This document shows positions 1 to 9,995 of a DNA stretch of 64,000 nucleotides, in pieces. How positions within the stretch are numbered: the stretch's first letter is position 1; each line of letters begins with the position of its first letter. The notes beneath the pieces were generated by a model, which did no database searches, was not told the DNA's origin, and worked only from the letters and a program-made list of their open reading frames with translations. The stretch comes from Pseudo-nitzschia pungens (taxonomy: Eukaryota > Bacillariophyta > Bacillariophyceae > Bacillariales > Bacillariaceae): NCBI GenBank assembly GCA_037355855.1, contig CM074763.1:5642001-5706000 (forward strand), written 5' to 3'. The translations under genes and the position numbers were made by a program.

Positions 1-2
1 CG

Positions 3-1736
3 TTGCGCGAGCTCTACTTGCGCTGCCTGCAAATTAACTTCGACCACACGTCTTGCTCTTCTGTGTTTGCCCCAATCAAGCAAACAGAACACAAATGTTT
101 CTGGACCACGACCTCCCCTTCCCATTCCGTATTTTCTGTGAAATTCAGGGTTTTTGGTGGCAAAACCAATCTTGTTCTCCAGACTGAAAACAGTACCTTC
201 TTCGTCTGTACCAAATTTGTCATAGTGAAGACCGACCGGGTGTTGCACAAGTGTTGTGGAATTAAGGGAACAAAACTGATACAAAATTTCACCAATGTCA
301 TTCGAACCTGCACGGGTCGTGGCTTTCTTGTGGTTTCTCAACTCTCGCGCAACAGCAAGAGGTACCACATTCAGCACCCCTTCCACTCCTTGAACAACAA
401 TGTTGCTCAGCTCTCTCAGAAGTAATGCACTGACTATCTTCGACGCTGTGAATGGCTGAAAGAATTTGTATCGCGAAAACAAATCCTTGGTGATCGGCCC
501 GATCTGTCCTCCATACTGAGGGTTGGAATATGCCCAATGAATTGGACGTCCCCTTCTGTTGATGTAAAACACACGTATTTTGTGCCCATCTGGAACAACG
601 AAGGTTGCATTTCCCTTCCTAGGTGTAACACTCGGGTTTTCAAGCATCTGGAAGAGGGCTCGAGTTGGTCCACTGTATACTCCACTGCTGCCCCCAGAAC
701 GACTCCTTTCTATGTGGTTAGTTCTCGTCATTTTCTGAAATTCCAGAAACAACGATCGAACCTCCTTCTGCTTCATTTGAAGAGCATCACTTCCATGATA
801 GAACCGAGCCAAAAGCAGGTTCTGTTTCTGTCCCAATTTAGGTGATTCAGAAAAACTTCCAACAATGATGGTAACGTCACATTCTTCCCCACGATCCTGA
901 ACTGAGAACACCCTGGAATTGCTGAGTGATGCCGCTGTATATTCCGGAACTTCATTGATGCCTTTGGTACACTGGGAACCATGCACTACAATGAGTTGCA
1001 CCCTGTACATTCTTTTTTTATTTGGATTGGCAATCCCGGGACACATGACATTCACCACACTTGTTTTCACCGTGTCGGAATTGTTGGTAAGTGTGCTGGG
1101 TCTAACATCCATTGCTGCAGCTTCTCTAGCAAGATTGTACCCCACGACAAAATGTTTCACTCCAGCAAGGTTTGGCTCCTTCCCGAATCCATGGCAATCA
1201 ATGACATTCTCCGAGATAAGAGGGGTGTCGATTATCACATTGTACTCTGGTAACACGATGTAACCATCAAACCTAAGTTGCACTTGTCTGCATTCCACAT
1301 GAATGAAATGACGATGGGACCTCAGTACCTCCTCTCTTTGATCAACAAAAATACAGCCGTGACAAACTGATACCTCTCTCCGGTTATCAATCAAAGCATT
1401 TTTCATTTGTTTGATCCCATCAGGCAGATCGACGCTGCTACCGCCTGTCCTTTTTTCTATGAGTCTAAAAATAGACTGCAAGCATTTTCTGCAAGAAAAT
1501 GTGTTACACCTTGTGCAAACAATTCCATCAGAGGTGCGTCGACAGTTCTTAGTGCCCTTCTTCCCCCTTGTACTTGCCTGCGTCAACGTCGCTATGCGAC
1601 CCAAATTGCACCGGCACGAATTGTCCTTACTTTTCTGCTCGTCCTTTCTCCTCAACCTCTCCTGCCTTATCTCCTTGTTTTCAACAAGGTCGGTCCCAAT
1701 TTTTTTGTTCCTCTTGGAAGATGTGGATCGTGTCAT
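3..1736 (-). CDS. Partial unrecognised protein with N-terminal Cys cluster, C-terminus beyond left edge
   Basis: Reading the minus strand from the ATG at 1736 gives 578 codons without a stop up to the window edge, so the C-terminus is missing. The first ~45 residues are basic and charged (MTRSTSSKRNKK). A cysteine cluster follows at about residues 45-95, with CRC, NCRR, CTRC and CRKC motifs, and a CHGC motif lies about 40 residues later. This spacing suggests a zinc-binding module, but I do not recognise the family. The middle contains mixed hydrophobic/charged sequence typical of a folded soluble protein. No signal peptide or membrane segment is visible. The ATG is preceded in frame by an open, repeat-derived stretch, so a more upstream start or a 5' exon is possible. 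Function is unknown. The long uninterrupted frame with good amino-acid complexity makes a real gene very likely. Confidence 0.75.
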   Translation of the reverse strand, partial: MTRSTSSKRNKKIGTDLVENKEIRQERLRRKDEQKSKDNSCRCNLGRIATLTQASTRGKKGTKNCRRTSDGIVCTRCNTFSCRKCLQSIFRLIEKRTGGSSVDLPDGIKQMKNALIDNRREVSVCHGCIFVDQREEVLRSHRHFIHVECRQVQLRFDGYIVLPEYNVIIDTPLISENVIDCHGFGKEPNLAGVKHFVVGYNLAREAAAMDVRPSTLTNNSDTVKTSVVNVMCPGIANPNKKRMYRVQLIVVHGSQCTKGINEVPEYTAASLSNSRVFSVQDRGEECDVTIIVGSFSESPKLGQKQNLLLARFYHGSDALQMKQKEVRSLFLEFQKMTRTNHIERSRSGGSSGVYSGPTRALFQMLENPSVTPRKGNATFVVPDGHKIRVFYINRRGRPIHWAYSNPQYGGQIGPITKDLFSRYKFFQPFTASKIVSALLLRELSNIVVQGVEGVLNVVPLAVARELRNHKKATTRAGSNDIGEILYQFCSLNSTTLVQHPVGLHYDKFGTDEEGTVFSLENKIGFATKNPEFHRKYGMGRGGRGPETFVFCLLDWGKHRRARRVVEVNLQAAQVELAQ

Positions 1737-1740
1737 TATG

Positions 1741-2130
1741 TGAGGGTCGTTGCTCTTCACTTCGGTCGTCGTCGTCGTCCCTGAAATCGTCGTTGCTCTT
1801 CGTTTCGATCGTCTATGTCGTCGTCCCTGAAATCGTCGTCGCTCTTCTCTTCGATCGTCTTCGTCGTCCCTGAGATCGTCGTTGTGCTGTGTTTCGATCG
1901 TCTTTGTCGTCGTCCCTGAAATCGTCGTTGCTCTTCGCTACGATCGTCTTCGTTGCTTGAAATAGTGGTCGCTCTTCGCTTCGATCGTCGTCGCTCGAAA
2001 TCGTCGTCGCGCTACGTTGCGACCGTCTTAAATCGTCGTCGCGCTTCGTTTCGATCGTCTTTGTCCGGAATCGTCGTCGCGCTTCGTTTCGATCGTCGTT
2101 GTCGTCGTCCCTGAAATCGTCGTAACCGGT
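1741..2130 (-). repeat. ~50-bp GAC-rich minisatellite upstream of the left-edge gene
   Basis: Degenerate tandem units read on the minus strand as GAAGAGCAACGACGATTTCA plus GGGACGACGAC and GACGATCGAAAC. The array abuts the ATG at 1736 and would form its 5' leader or an unannotated N-terminal extension. The same unit occurs on the plus strand at 9776-9995, directly after another gene. Confidence 0.75.
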
Positions 2131-2237
2131 GGTTAGATGTGAAAAATGTTAGTACTAGTAGTAACGAGTCTAAATCAAAAATACACCGTACACATACATC
2201 TTATAGGCAGAAAATACGAGAATATTTTTAGGAAACT

Positions 2238-2935
2238 ATGCATACCTTTTCCGATCGTTCGTATCGTCGTCGTCCTCCCTCCTCGTTCCGATCGTCGTCG
2301 TCTTCCCTCCTCGTTCCGATCGTCGTCGTCGCTCTTCGTTCCAATGGTCGTCGTCGCCCCTCACTGTTCCGAATGTACAAAATAAACAACCACACCGTTA
2401 GCTACTATTTTCGTCGTCGTCCCTCTTCGTCCCGATCGATTCAAGTGAAGTACCTTGCGTCGTCGTCCTTTCTCGTCCCGATGGTCGTCGTCGTCCCTCC
2501 TCGTTCTGATGGTCGGCGTCGTCCCTCTTGCTAATGTACAAAACACGTCGCTCTTCGTTCCAATGGTCGTCGTCGCTCTTCGTTCAAATGATCGTCGTCG
2601 CCCCTCACTGTTCCGAATGTACAAAATAAACAACCACACCGTTAGCTACTATTTTCGTCGTCGTCCCTCTTCGTCCCGATCGATTCAAGTGAAGTACCTT
2701 GCGTCGTCGTCCTTTCTCGTCCCGATGGTCGTCGTCGTCCCTCCTCGTTCTGATGGTCGGCGTCGTCCCTCTTGCTAATGTACAAAACAAACAACGGACC
2801 GTTAGTTACGATTTTCTGCGTCGTCCCTCTTCGTCGTCGCTTTGTTCCCATGCACGTACCTCCTTTGCTCGTCGTACCTCCTGTTGTCGTCGTCCCTCCT
2901 ACGATCGATATTTGTTGTCCCTAGCGTCGTACTCG
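2238..2935. repeat. CGT/GTC triplet-rich region with a 244-bp tandem duplication
   Basis: Dense CGTCGTC tracts. A block of about 195 bp (2351-2545) recurs almost perfectly at 2595-2789, period 244 bp, and includes the unique stretch CCACACCGTTAGCTACTATT. Short frames on both strands here are repeat artefacts. Confidence 0.8.
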
Positions 2936-3594
2936 TAGATATCTGGGTAAGCCAGGTGATTCGAGGACTGCAGCCCACCCTACCTTGATAACAAAAGAAA
3001 ACAGCAAGGATTTCAAGAATGGCCTGTTCCGTACTCTCTTTGCTGTTTGTCTCTCCAAGATGGTACCAGGCGCCTCGTGGTTCACTTTCAACTGGACCGG
3101 CCAGAAAATTCCAACACCGAAACAAAAATGAAAATTATGAAAATTTTGAGGAGGGAGATGTGGGGCGGAAAATCGATTTTGCGATGATCATCAAAAGACA
3201 CCGCTATAATGCACATAATGTAAGTACGTGACAGTACTGTTCACCGCGATAGTTACGTACTTTACAGTAGTCTACGGTACCGGGTGTACAGACTGCATGA
3301 AAAAATGACATCAGTGTACGTAACTTGCAGTAGGAACTGTACATGCTGTTGAGTACAAAAAAACGACTGGTTTGCAGAGGCTTGTATGCAGGGGATGTGT
3401 AGGTTTCCAGTACTGTGTACACTGTACGTACGGTACTGGTACAAATCTTTTGGCGCGAAGTTGTGGTTGGTTGTCCCGGTATGGTATGTATGGTATTAAC
3501 CTTAGCATCATAATATTGCCCACTATTGTATGTTGATATCATCAGTCAAATAATATTGCCTGATATTACTACTAGTAGCAAAATAATAGCACCG
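2936..3594. other. Intergenic, no supported gene
   Basis: A short minus-strand frame at 3125-2990 ends at a possible GT donor but no second exon was found. The rest is rich in GTAC-type motifs. Nothing else is supported. Confidence 0.4.
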
Positions 3595-3830
3595 GTAATA
3601 TTATTTGCTAGGCATCATAATACTGCCCACTGTATGTTGCTAGCACTACTAAGCATCATAACACTGCCCACTGTATGTTGCTAGCACTCGGCTGTAATAT
3701 TATTTGCTAGCATCATAATAGTGCCCACTGTATGTTGCTAGCACTACTAGGCTGTAATATTATTTGCTAGTAGTGCCCACTGTATGTTGCTAGCACTACT
3801 AGGCTGTAATATTATTTGCTAGTAGTGACC
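3595..3830. repeat. ~55-bp tandem repeat
   Basis: About four imperfect units carrying TGCCCACTGTATGTTGCTAG followed by CACTACTAGGCTGTAATATT. No coding sense. Confidence 0.75.
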
Positions 3831-4229
3831 ATTGTTCCTTGCTTGCAGTAGGCTGTACTACAATGCATTTTGACACGATGCCAACAGAAAGTGGTGGGAG
3901 TAACATTGATTTCTTTGCAAACCAATACGTTATTCCTATCATTATTATTACTACCCCCTAAACAAAACCTTGCCCACGACGCATGACCAACCCTTGACTG
4001 TTAGTAGTGCCTATGGACAACGGTTTTTTTTCAGTTTCCAAAACATTCAGTTCAAACTTGTTTTGTTCCACGGTGAAAAAAAGGATCACATCGTGTTTAC
4101 ATTTTAAACATTTTGAGATCAATTGTTACGATCACGCAATTGCCCAATGAATTCATGCTTCGGAGCCTTTAAGATGAATAAACATAATTTCAATTTTCAT
4201 ATAGGAGCATCAGTTCACTGTGAAACATC
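3831..4229. other. AT-rich spacer before the acidic-repeat gene
   Basis: Spacer that should contain the promoter and leader of the gene starting at 4230. No clear TATA box or other element could be assigned. Confidence 0.35.
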
Positions 4230-5744
4230 ATGGCAAGGCACAAAAGGAATAGAGATTCACCATCTCGTCGGTCTGGAAATCCATCTCGGTCCAGACGGCG
4301 ACGAACGAATCCTCCGAGACGATCACCCCGTTCACCCCCCGAACGAAACTATCGTGAGGATTCATCTAGCAGTGATGATGGTGCTGAAGCAGTACCTGCT
4401 CCTGACCAATATGTACCTCCACCAGTATCGGAGAATGAGGAGGAACTTGAGCAAGATTCCACCGACACTGAACAACCCCAACAAGAGAATGAGGAGGAAC
4501 TTGAGCAAGATTCCACCGACACTGAAGAATCTTCTGATAGAGAATCGGAAAGTGAGAATGAAGACAGTGATTCGGAAAGTGAGAATGAAGACACTGAGGA
4601 TGAAGACAACAACCGGGGATCGAAGCGTGACACCCATCCGCGAATGCCTGACTTCCCATGGGAAAATTGGGATAACGAAGGCGAGGCCGATGAACAAAAT
4701 AAAACTAATCCTTCCGTCGGGGCTAAGGGAACCGACGATCCTGACAACGACCAAGACTATATCACTTTGCAGGATGTTCTTCGCCAAACTACTAATTCTT
4801 CTCCGGATTTGAAGGAAAACGAAGAAGATGACCGAAACGAAACGAAAGATAATGACGATCCTCCCGTCGGGGCCAAGGGCAACGATGACCGAAATACCAA
4901 CAATTGGTTCGGGGCTCCCGGTGCCGACGATTCGAGCAAGGACGAAGACAAGGACAGAAACAAAAAGAAAGATAATGACGATCCACCCGTCGGGGCCAAG
5001 GGCAACGACGACCAAAAGACCAACAATTCTTTCGACGCTCCCGGTGCCGACGATTCGAGCGAGGACGAAGACAAGGACCGAAACGAAAAGAAAGACGAAA
5101 ACCAAAATAATTCCGTCAACCGAAATAATTCGACAAACGATGGCGAAGAAGTCGATGGTTTTGGGGAAGTCGACGGTCCTAAAGCGAACGAAGCCACAAA
5201 CCGAAACAAAGAGATCGGGGGTGGGAAAGACGACGGTCCTAGTGGTGCCGACGATTCGAGCCAGGACGATTCGAGCGATGACAAAGACTCGAGCCAGGAC
5301 GAAGACAAGGACCGAAACGAAAAGAAAGATAATGACGACGCTTCGAGCGAGGACGAAGACAAGGACCGAAACGAAAAGAAAGATAATCCTCCCGTCGGGG
5401 CCAAGGGCAACGACGACCGAAAAACCAACAATTCTTTCGACGCTCCCGGTGCCGACGATTCGAGCGAGGACGATGATTCGAGTGAAGACGACGATGCTAA
5501 AGCCAACGACAGGGGTGGGGAAGACGACGAGCCTAAAGCGAACGAAGCCACAAACCGAAACAAAGCCATCGGGGCTGTGGAGGACGACGTTCCTAAAGCG
5601 AACGAAGCCACAAACCCAAAAAAGAACAAAAAAGCCACAAACCCAAAAAAAACAAAAAAATCGACTATGACAACAACGAGGTACGGATTGAACGCAGGCT
5701 CGGCCGCAAACAAAGTACACAGCCAAAAAATGCCAAGAACATGA
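4230..5744 (+). CDS. Acidic low-complexity repeat protein, N-terminal part of a probably frame-shifted gene
   Basis: 504 residues from ATG 4230. Residues 1-45 are Arg/Ser/Pro rich (RSRRRR, SPRSPP), like an RS segment. The remainder is extremely acidic. Two copies of ENEEELEQDSTDTE lie at about 68-100. A longer unit, PPVGAKGNDD then NNSFDAPGADDSSEDEDKDR, recurs at about 157, 207, 248 and 390. The C-terminal part is rich in PKANEATN and PKK. The last ~28 residues look out of frame: the -1 frame reads sensibly (IDYDNNEVRIERRLGRKQ) and runs straight into the next reading frame at 5741. Two in-frame A_AAA_AAA heptamers lie at 5645-5651 and 5654-5660. Together the two parts would make one protein of nearly 800 residues. 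The family is not recognised and looks intrinsically disordered; a nuclear or biomineral-associated role would be a guess. The minus-strand frame over the same DNA is a compositional shadow. Confidence 0.65.
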   Translation: MARHKRNRDSPSRRSGNPSRSRRRRTNPPRRSPRSPPERNYREDSSSSDDGAEAVPAPDQYVPPPVSENEEELEQDSTDTEQPQQENEEELEQDSTDTEESSDRESESENEDSDSESENEDTEDEDNNRGSKRDTHPRMPDFPWENWDNEGEADEQNKTNPSVGAKGTDDPDNDQDYITLQDVLRQTTNSSPDLKENEEDDRNETKDNDDPPVGAKGNDDRNTNNWFGAPGADDSSKDEDKDRNKKKDNDDPPVGAKGNDDQKTNNSFDAPGADDSSEDEDKDRNEKKDENQNNSVNRNNSTNDGEEVDGFGEVDGPKANEATNRNKEIGGGKDDGPSGADDSSQDDSSDDKDSSQDEDKDRNEKKDNDDASSEDEDKDRNEKKDNPPVGAKGNDDRKTNNSFDAPGADDSSEDDDSSEDDDAKANDRGGEDDEPKANEATNRNKAIGAVEDDVPKANEATNPKKNKKATNPKKTKKSTMTTTRYGLNAGSAANKVHSQKMPRT

Positions 5745-6601
5745 AAGACAAAGGCGTTAGAGGAAAACTAACAACGGTTGCAAAAAACGTAAAAGAACTT
5801 CAGTTTTGCAGCACCTATGGAGATATGACAAAACAAAAAGAAAGTCCCGGCTTTATTAACTTTTTGGGTTCCTACGACGACATCATTCCAAGAACAAGTG
5901 CTAAATCAAATTTTGAGTCCGATTGGGACTATCAGAGAAAGAAAGGACCAAAACTCACATTTCTTGTCGATCCCGCATTTGACCTATATAGAAAAAAAAT
6001 TGGTGATCAATTAATCAGTGCTGGCAATTGGTTTAAGGAGAATAAGTGTGAAGAGACAGGACCATATCACACACAAACTGTGGAAGATTATTTCGATAGG
6101 AACTTCGGTGATGCTGCGCCGGCAACAAATGGGAAATTCAAACGTGATGACATCAAGAGTGTGTCCCCCTCTGAAATAGAAAAGTGGACGGAGAAACAGA
6201 TGGAAGATATCGTTCGGGAGGAGACTAAAGCTATGACAACAGAAGAAAAAGGGTTGTTCCGTCGCTTGGTGAATGCTGTGATGGGCGAGCAGCAACGCTA
6301 CAAGAAGAAAGGGAATGGTGCGATCCGTGAAGGAAAGAAAAATTGTTTCGTAGTCGCCCACGAGAACGTCAACCAGAAAAGAAGGGGGGACGAGAAGAAG
6401 AAATTAGCAAGCCTCAGTAATAGTGTTCAAAACAAGGAACAGGAGACTGAACAAGACAGAGTGAAAAGGAAGAAAAGGAAAAAAAAGGGGAAGAGGATAC
6501 AGAACTCAACGTCCAACCTTCCACCTCATATGAAGAAGCATCCTCCACCAGGTCCACCGAAGCCAGAGAAAAAGCCTCCAGCAGGGGCACAACAGAAGTA
6601 G
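5741..6601 (+). CDS. Basic protein region, probable C-terminal part of the 4230 gene
   Basis: Open frame of 286 residues from an ATG that overlaps the preceding stop as ATGA. The frame is open without ATG back to about 5600, so it is better seen as the continuation of the 4230 frame after a -1 change than as a separate gene. Residues ~1-150 look globular (GFINFLGSYDDIIPR, SDWDYQRKKGPKLTFLVDPA). A charged helix-forming stretch follows (SPSEIEKWTEKQMEDIVREE), then a KKRKKKGKR basic tract and a proline-rich tail (HPPPGPPKPEKKPPAG). A bipartite nuclear localisation signal is plausible from the KRKKRKKKGK stretch. The domain is not recognised. Whether the break is programmed frameshifting, an assembly indel or a pseudogene mutation cannot be decided from one sequence. 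Confidence 0.65.
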   Translation: MKDKGVRGKLTTVAKNVKELQFCSTYGDMTKQKESPGFINFLGSYDDIIPRTSAKSNFESDWDYQRKKGPKLTFLVDPAFDLYRKKIGDQLISAGNWFKENKCEETGPYHTQTVEDYFDRNFGDAAPATNGKFKRDDIKSVSPSEIEKWTEKQMEDIVREETKAMTTEEKGLFRRLVNAVMGEQQRYKKKGNGAIREGKKNCFVVAHENVNQKRRGDEKKKLASLSNSVQNKEQETEQDRVKRKKRKKKGKRIQNSTSNLPPHMKKHPPPGPPKPEKKPPAGAQQK

Positions 6602-6753
6602 GAGTCTGCAAAATTTGGTACACCCAACAAGAAAAGGAAGACAACGGGCGTGTAATGGAATATTATAAAAGATAGTATAATGTGATTTGGTAATTTTATG
6701 TAATAAATTGTGAATAATTCGTAATGTTTGAATACTTCTTTTTGAATACTTTA

Positions 6754-7370
6754 AATAATGGTCAGTATATGCATCTATTAGAATACTAAAAGGGTATAAA
6801 GTTGCTACCAATTATATTTCGGATGTAAGTTCTGATTTCTGAGAGAAATTCTCTAAGTACACAAAATTACAGCACAGAATGTGCAAATTTCCTGTGGATG
6901 GGTGAAATTGTCCTAGATTATTTGTGTTCCGCACTGAATAATGGTCAGTATATGCATCTATTAGAATACTAAAAGGGTATAAAGTTGCTACCAATTATAT
7001 TTCGGATGTAAGTTCTGATTTCTGAGAGAAATTCTCTGAGTACACAAAATTACAGCACAGAATGTGCAAATTTCCTGTGGATGGGTGAAATTGTCCTAGA
7101 TTATTTGTGTTCCGCACTGAATAATGGTCAGTATATGCATCTATTAGAATACTAAAAGGGTATAAAGTTGCTACCAATTATATTTCGGATGTAAGTTCTG
7201 ATTTCTGAGAGAAATTCTCTAAGTACACAAAATTACAGCACAGAATGTGCATATTTCCTGTGCATGGGTGAAATTGTCCTAGATTATTTGTGGTCCGCAC
7301 TGAATAATGGTCAGTATATGCATCTATTAGAATACTAATAGGGTATAAAGTTGCTGCAACTTATATTTTG
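6754..7370. repeat. 183-bp tandem repeat, about 3.3 copies
   Basis: The word GGTCAGTATATGCATCTATT starts at 6760, 6943, 7126 and 7309, exactly 183 bp apart. The first three units are almost identical; the fourth decays after about 45 bp. A 183-bp period leaves each reading frame intact, giving identical short minus-strand frames (6812-6994, 6995-7177) that are not genes. Confidence 0.95.
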
Positions 7371-8154
7371 GATGTGACACTTGCTTTGTAAAAAAAATCC
7401 TCGGTTGACCAAAATCCACCCCAAAATATGCTTTTTTCCGGAACGGGCATCATACTGACCAATGTTTTCTTGTCTTAGAGTGTTAAAAATGCATGGATAC
7501 ACAAGTGGCTATGTAAGATAATGGTGATTGTTTGGTTACTGGTATGTCCAAGAATATAAAATAGAATAAAGCAGGATGAAAAATCTGACAAAAAAAATAG
7601 TAATCTAGCCCATTGGCAAAGAAAAATATAATTCTTGTGAAGGATTCCATCCTGCCACATCTGATCCTTGTGACCACAATGCTACCACAGAGACGGTACG
7701 ATCCTTTTGTTTCAGCCGTGGATATTGTCATTATATATTTGGTTCTATCACTGCCGGTACTACTGTACGTATGCGTAGTAGTTGAACTTCTGCTACTGCT
7801 GGTATACTTATGTAGTAGTACTACTACTAGTAATTTTTACCTACTGTCCCGCAGGGAATAGTAGAGCCAAAAATACAATCAATAGTGAATACCGTGTGGG
7901 TACAGTAGAGAATGAACAGAGATGTGCACAGGTGGATAGAAAAAAATTATGGCGCGGGTGGGAATCCTCTTAAACATTTGGCCACGTCACCTACAATTTC
8001 CATAGTGAAGTGTATGCCATTACAAGTTGCGTGGATGGTGAAAGGAAAATGATTAACAGGTTTTTTGTTAGTAGTGAAAAAACTGTGTTCACAATTTTAT
8101 GGCTTCACATATTTTTTTTACTTCATATTTTTTTTACTTCCGACGCCCGAAAAA
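7371..8154. other. Intergenic, likely promoter of the two-exon gene
   Basis: AT-rich sequence with CTACTAG/TAGTAG tracts near 7740-7870. No gene supported. T-rich tracts at 8110-8145 lie just upstream of the chosen start. Confidence 0.35.
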
Positions 8155-9752
8155 ATGCCTACCGTATATGATGAGTATCAGCAAATAGAAAAGAAAGCAG
8201 ATTGCAATGCACCAAGAAAGAATCGAAGTGGAAAAATTGTATCCAATGCTAATACAGGTGCTGATATTACTGCTAGTATTACCCCTACGAAATCGAACCC
8301 AAAGACAAGTAGAAAACTACCACCCACCTCAGGTGGTGCTGATGAAAAAAATAAAAGAACCAAGAACAACCCGACCGCGGTTTTCGTTGGTACCACACCA
8401 CCAACCAACAAACTCCCCGCCGCCCCGGGTGTTGTTACACCAAGACCGATTCCCACCGGTACCAAAACAACACCAAGACCCACATACGAAGCATTGCTAC
8501 AACAGCTAAAAGAGAGCCAGCAGAAAGTAGCTTCTTTAGAGAGGGATGTGACAACACTGCAGAAGGATACAAAAAAAGAAGAACCCACGCTGGAGGCAAC
8601 TACAACAGGGAAGAAGCCAAAGCCACAGATGGTACGAACAGTAAGTGAAGCAAAATTAGAGATAACTAAGGCGCAATCGGATACACTTAAGAAACATCAA
8701 AAAGACGCGGGTTTGGAAGCACAGTTGACACGGCACATAAGAAATAGTTGGTTTCGTGGCTTGAAGTTTATCATGGATGAGAGTAAGGTCAAAAAAATTT
8801 TGAAGAAAGCGATTGCGTCCGGAGCTGTGGTTCCACCCCATGGTATTTCATTTGAAATTTTTTATGGGTTTAACAGAAGGTTGGTGTACCAAGGTCTTTC
8901 CACGCTGCGGCACAATGCTCAGACTTTGGCTAGAAAACACTATCTTGGTACGTGCTTACTAAGTGAATACATTGGTTGCTATTACTGCTTGGTGGAGATT
9001 GATGGTATATCCTCCCCTGCTACTCTAACACTTTCTACTGCTGCTGTGTAATCCTACTAGAGGACACACTCGATCGCGAAGGCATTGTGCCAGATTCCTT
9101 TCCAGGTAAAGTGGAGATTGTGATGCGGGAGAGTATTAGTAGTAATGGAACTAGTAGAAGGAGGCTGGGACTGAACCCAGAGTACAGAAGGTATGACAAC
9201 AACAGTGAAAATGATGATTTTTATTACTTTGTGACTCGGATTCTATCAAGCATCTCTCCAATAGAGAGGGGCTACAGATGCAAAAAGACGACATGTTTGC
9301 TGAGTGAAATATTCACAGAAAGCGATGAAGCATTTGCATTGATGATGATTCATAATGAGTATGATGTTTGGGTGAATCATGTTGAGCAAAAAAGGAACGG
9401 TGGTGGCAGGATTGTGAGAAGGAGGAAGAAAAAGAAATTTTGTGACCAATACAGTGGAGAGGAACAATCATGGTCGAAGGAAGGTCTAGCACTGTTCAAT
9501 AACTTGTGCAGGGAGATTGATGTGCTGAGGAAAGATCCGAGAACGGGTAGAGAGTGTGAGGAAAGATTGAGAGAGAGGCTCCGTCGCGAGAGTGAAAACG
9601 ATGACAACAACAACAGTCCGTACGATGAGGACTGGGTGCAGGAGGAAGAAGTTACTGAATACATTAGTCCGGAGCTACAAGCTTTGCTAGATGTAAATGA
9701 AGATGAGGAGGACTTTACTGGCAGTAACGATATCGCGTTGGCCAGTCTTTAA
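8155..9752 (+). CDS. Two-exon gene for a 479-aa coiled-coil protein, join(8155..8947,9106..9752)
   Basis: Exon 1 runs from ATG 8155 (AAAAAATGCC context) to 8947, where TATCTTG is followed by the donor GTACGTG. Exon 2 begins at 9106 after the acceptor TTCCTTTCCAG. Splicing is phase 1 and joins LARKHYLG to KVEIVMRES in the long downstream frame, which then stays open to the TAA at 9752. Without splicing exon 1 would stop at 9051 in an implausible tail. The N-terminal ~110 residues are Thr/Pro/Lys rich and disordered. Residues ~111-140 form a coiled coil (YEALLQQLKESQQKVASLER). Residues ~185-480 look globular, with SWSKEGLALFNNLCREIDVL and an Arg/Glu-rich helix. The C-terminus is acidic (EEEVTEYISPELQALLDVNE). 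An in-frame ATG at 8065 would add a hydrophobic leader but has a poor context. Family not recognised. Confidence 0.75.
8948..9105 (+). other. 158-bp GT-AG spliceosomal intron
   Basis: Donor G|GTACGTG at 8948, TTACTAAG branch-like word shortly after it, pyrimidine-rich TTCCTTTCCAG acceptor ending at 9105. Removal preserves the frame between two otherwise separate open frames. It is the only intron I could support in the window. Confidence 0.75.
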
Positions 9753-9775
9753 AAATCTTTTGAACCAAAATTTGT

Positions 9776-9995
9776 GTGGTGTGCATGAGGACGAAGCCAA
9801 TCGAAGCGAAGAGCAACGACGATATCGAGGACGACGAAGGCGATCGGAGCGAAGAGCAACGATGACTTCGAGGACGACGAAGAAGACAATCGAAGTGAAG
9901 AGCAACGACGACTTCAGGGAGGACGACGGAGACGAAGGCAATCGGAGCGAAGAGCAACGACGACTTCAGGGAGGACGACGAATATTCTTCTAACG
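9776..9995 (+). repeat. ~50-bp GAC-rich minisatellite after the two-exon gene
   Basis: Units such as CGGAGCGAAGAGCAACGACG followed by ACTTCAGGGAGGACGACG. Same family as 1741-2130 but in the opposite orientation, beginning about 25 bp after the stop codon at 9752. Confidence 0.8.

Noticed and set aside
3204..3542. 112-codon minus-strand frame in the 3.2-3.5 kb spacer
   Set aside because: Built from GTAC-type repeats with no homologous copy or domain.
4362..5726. 454-codon minus-strand frame opposite the acidic-repeat gene
   Set aside because: Mirror of an acidic, A-rich coding strand; hydrophobic VFVLARIVG repeats are the complement of the acidic repeats.
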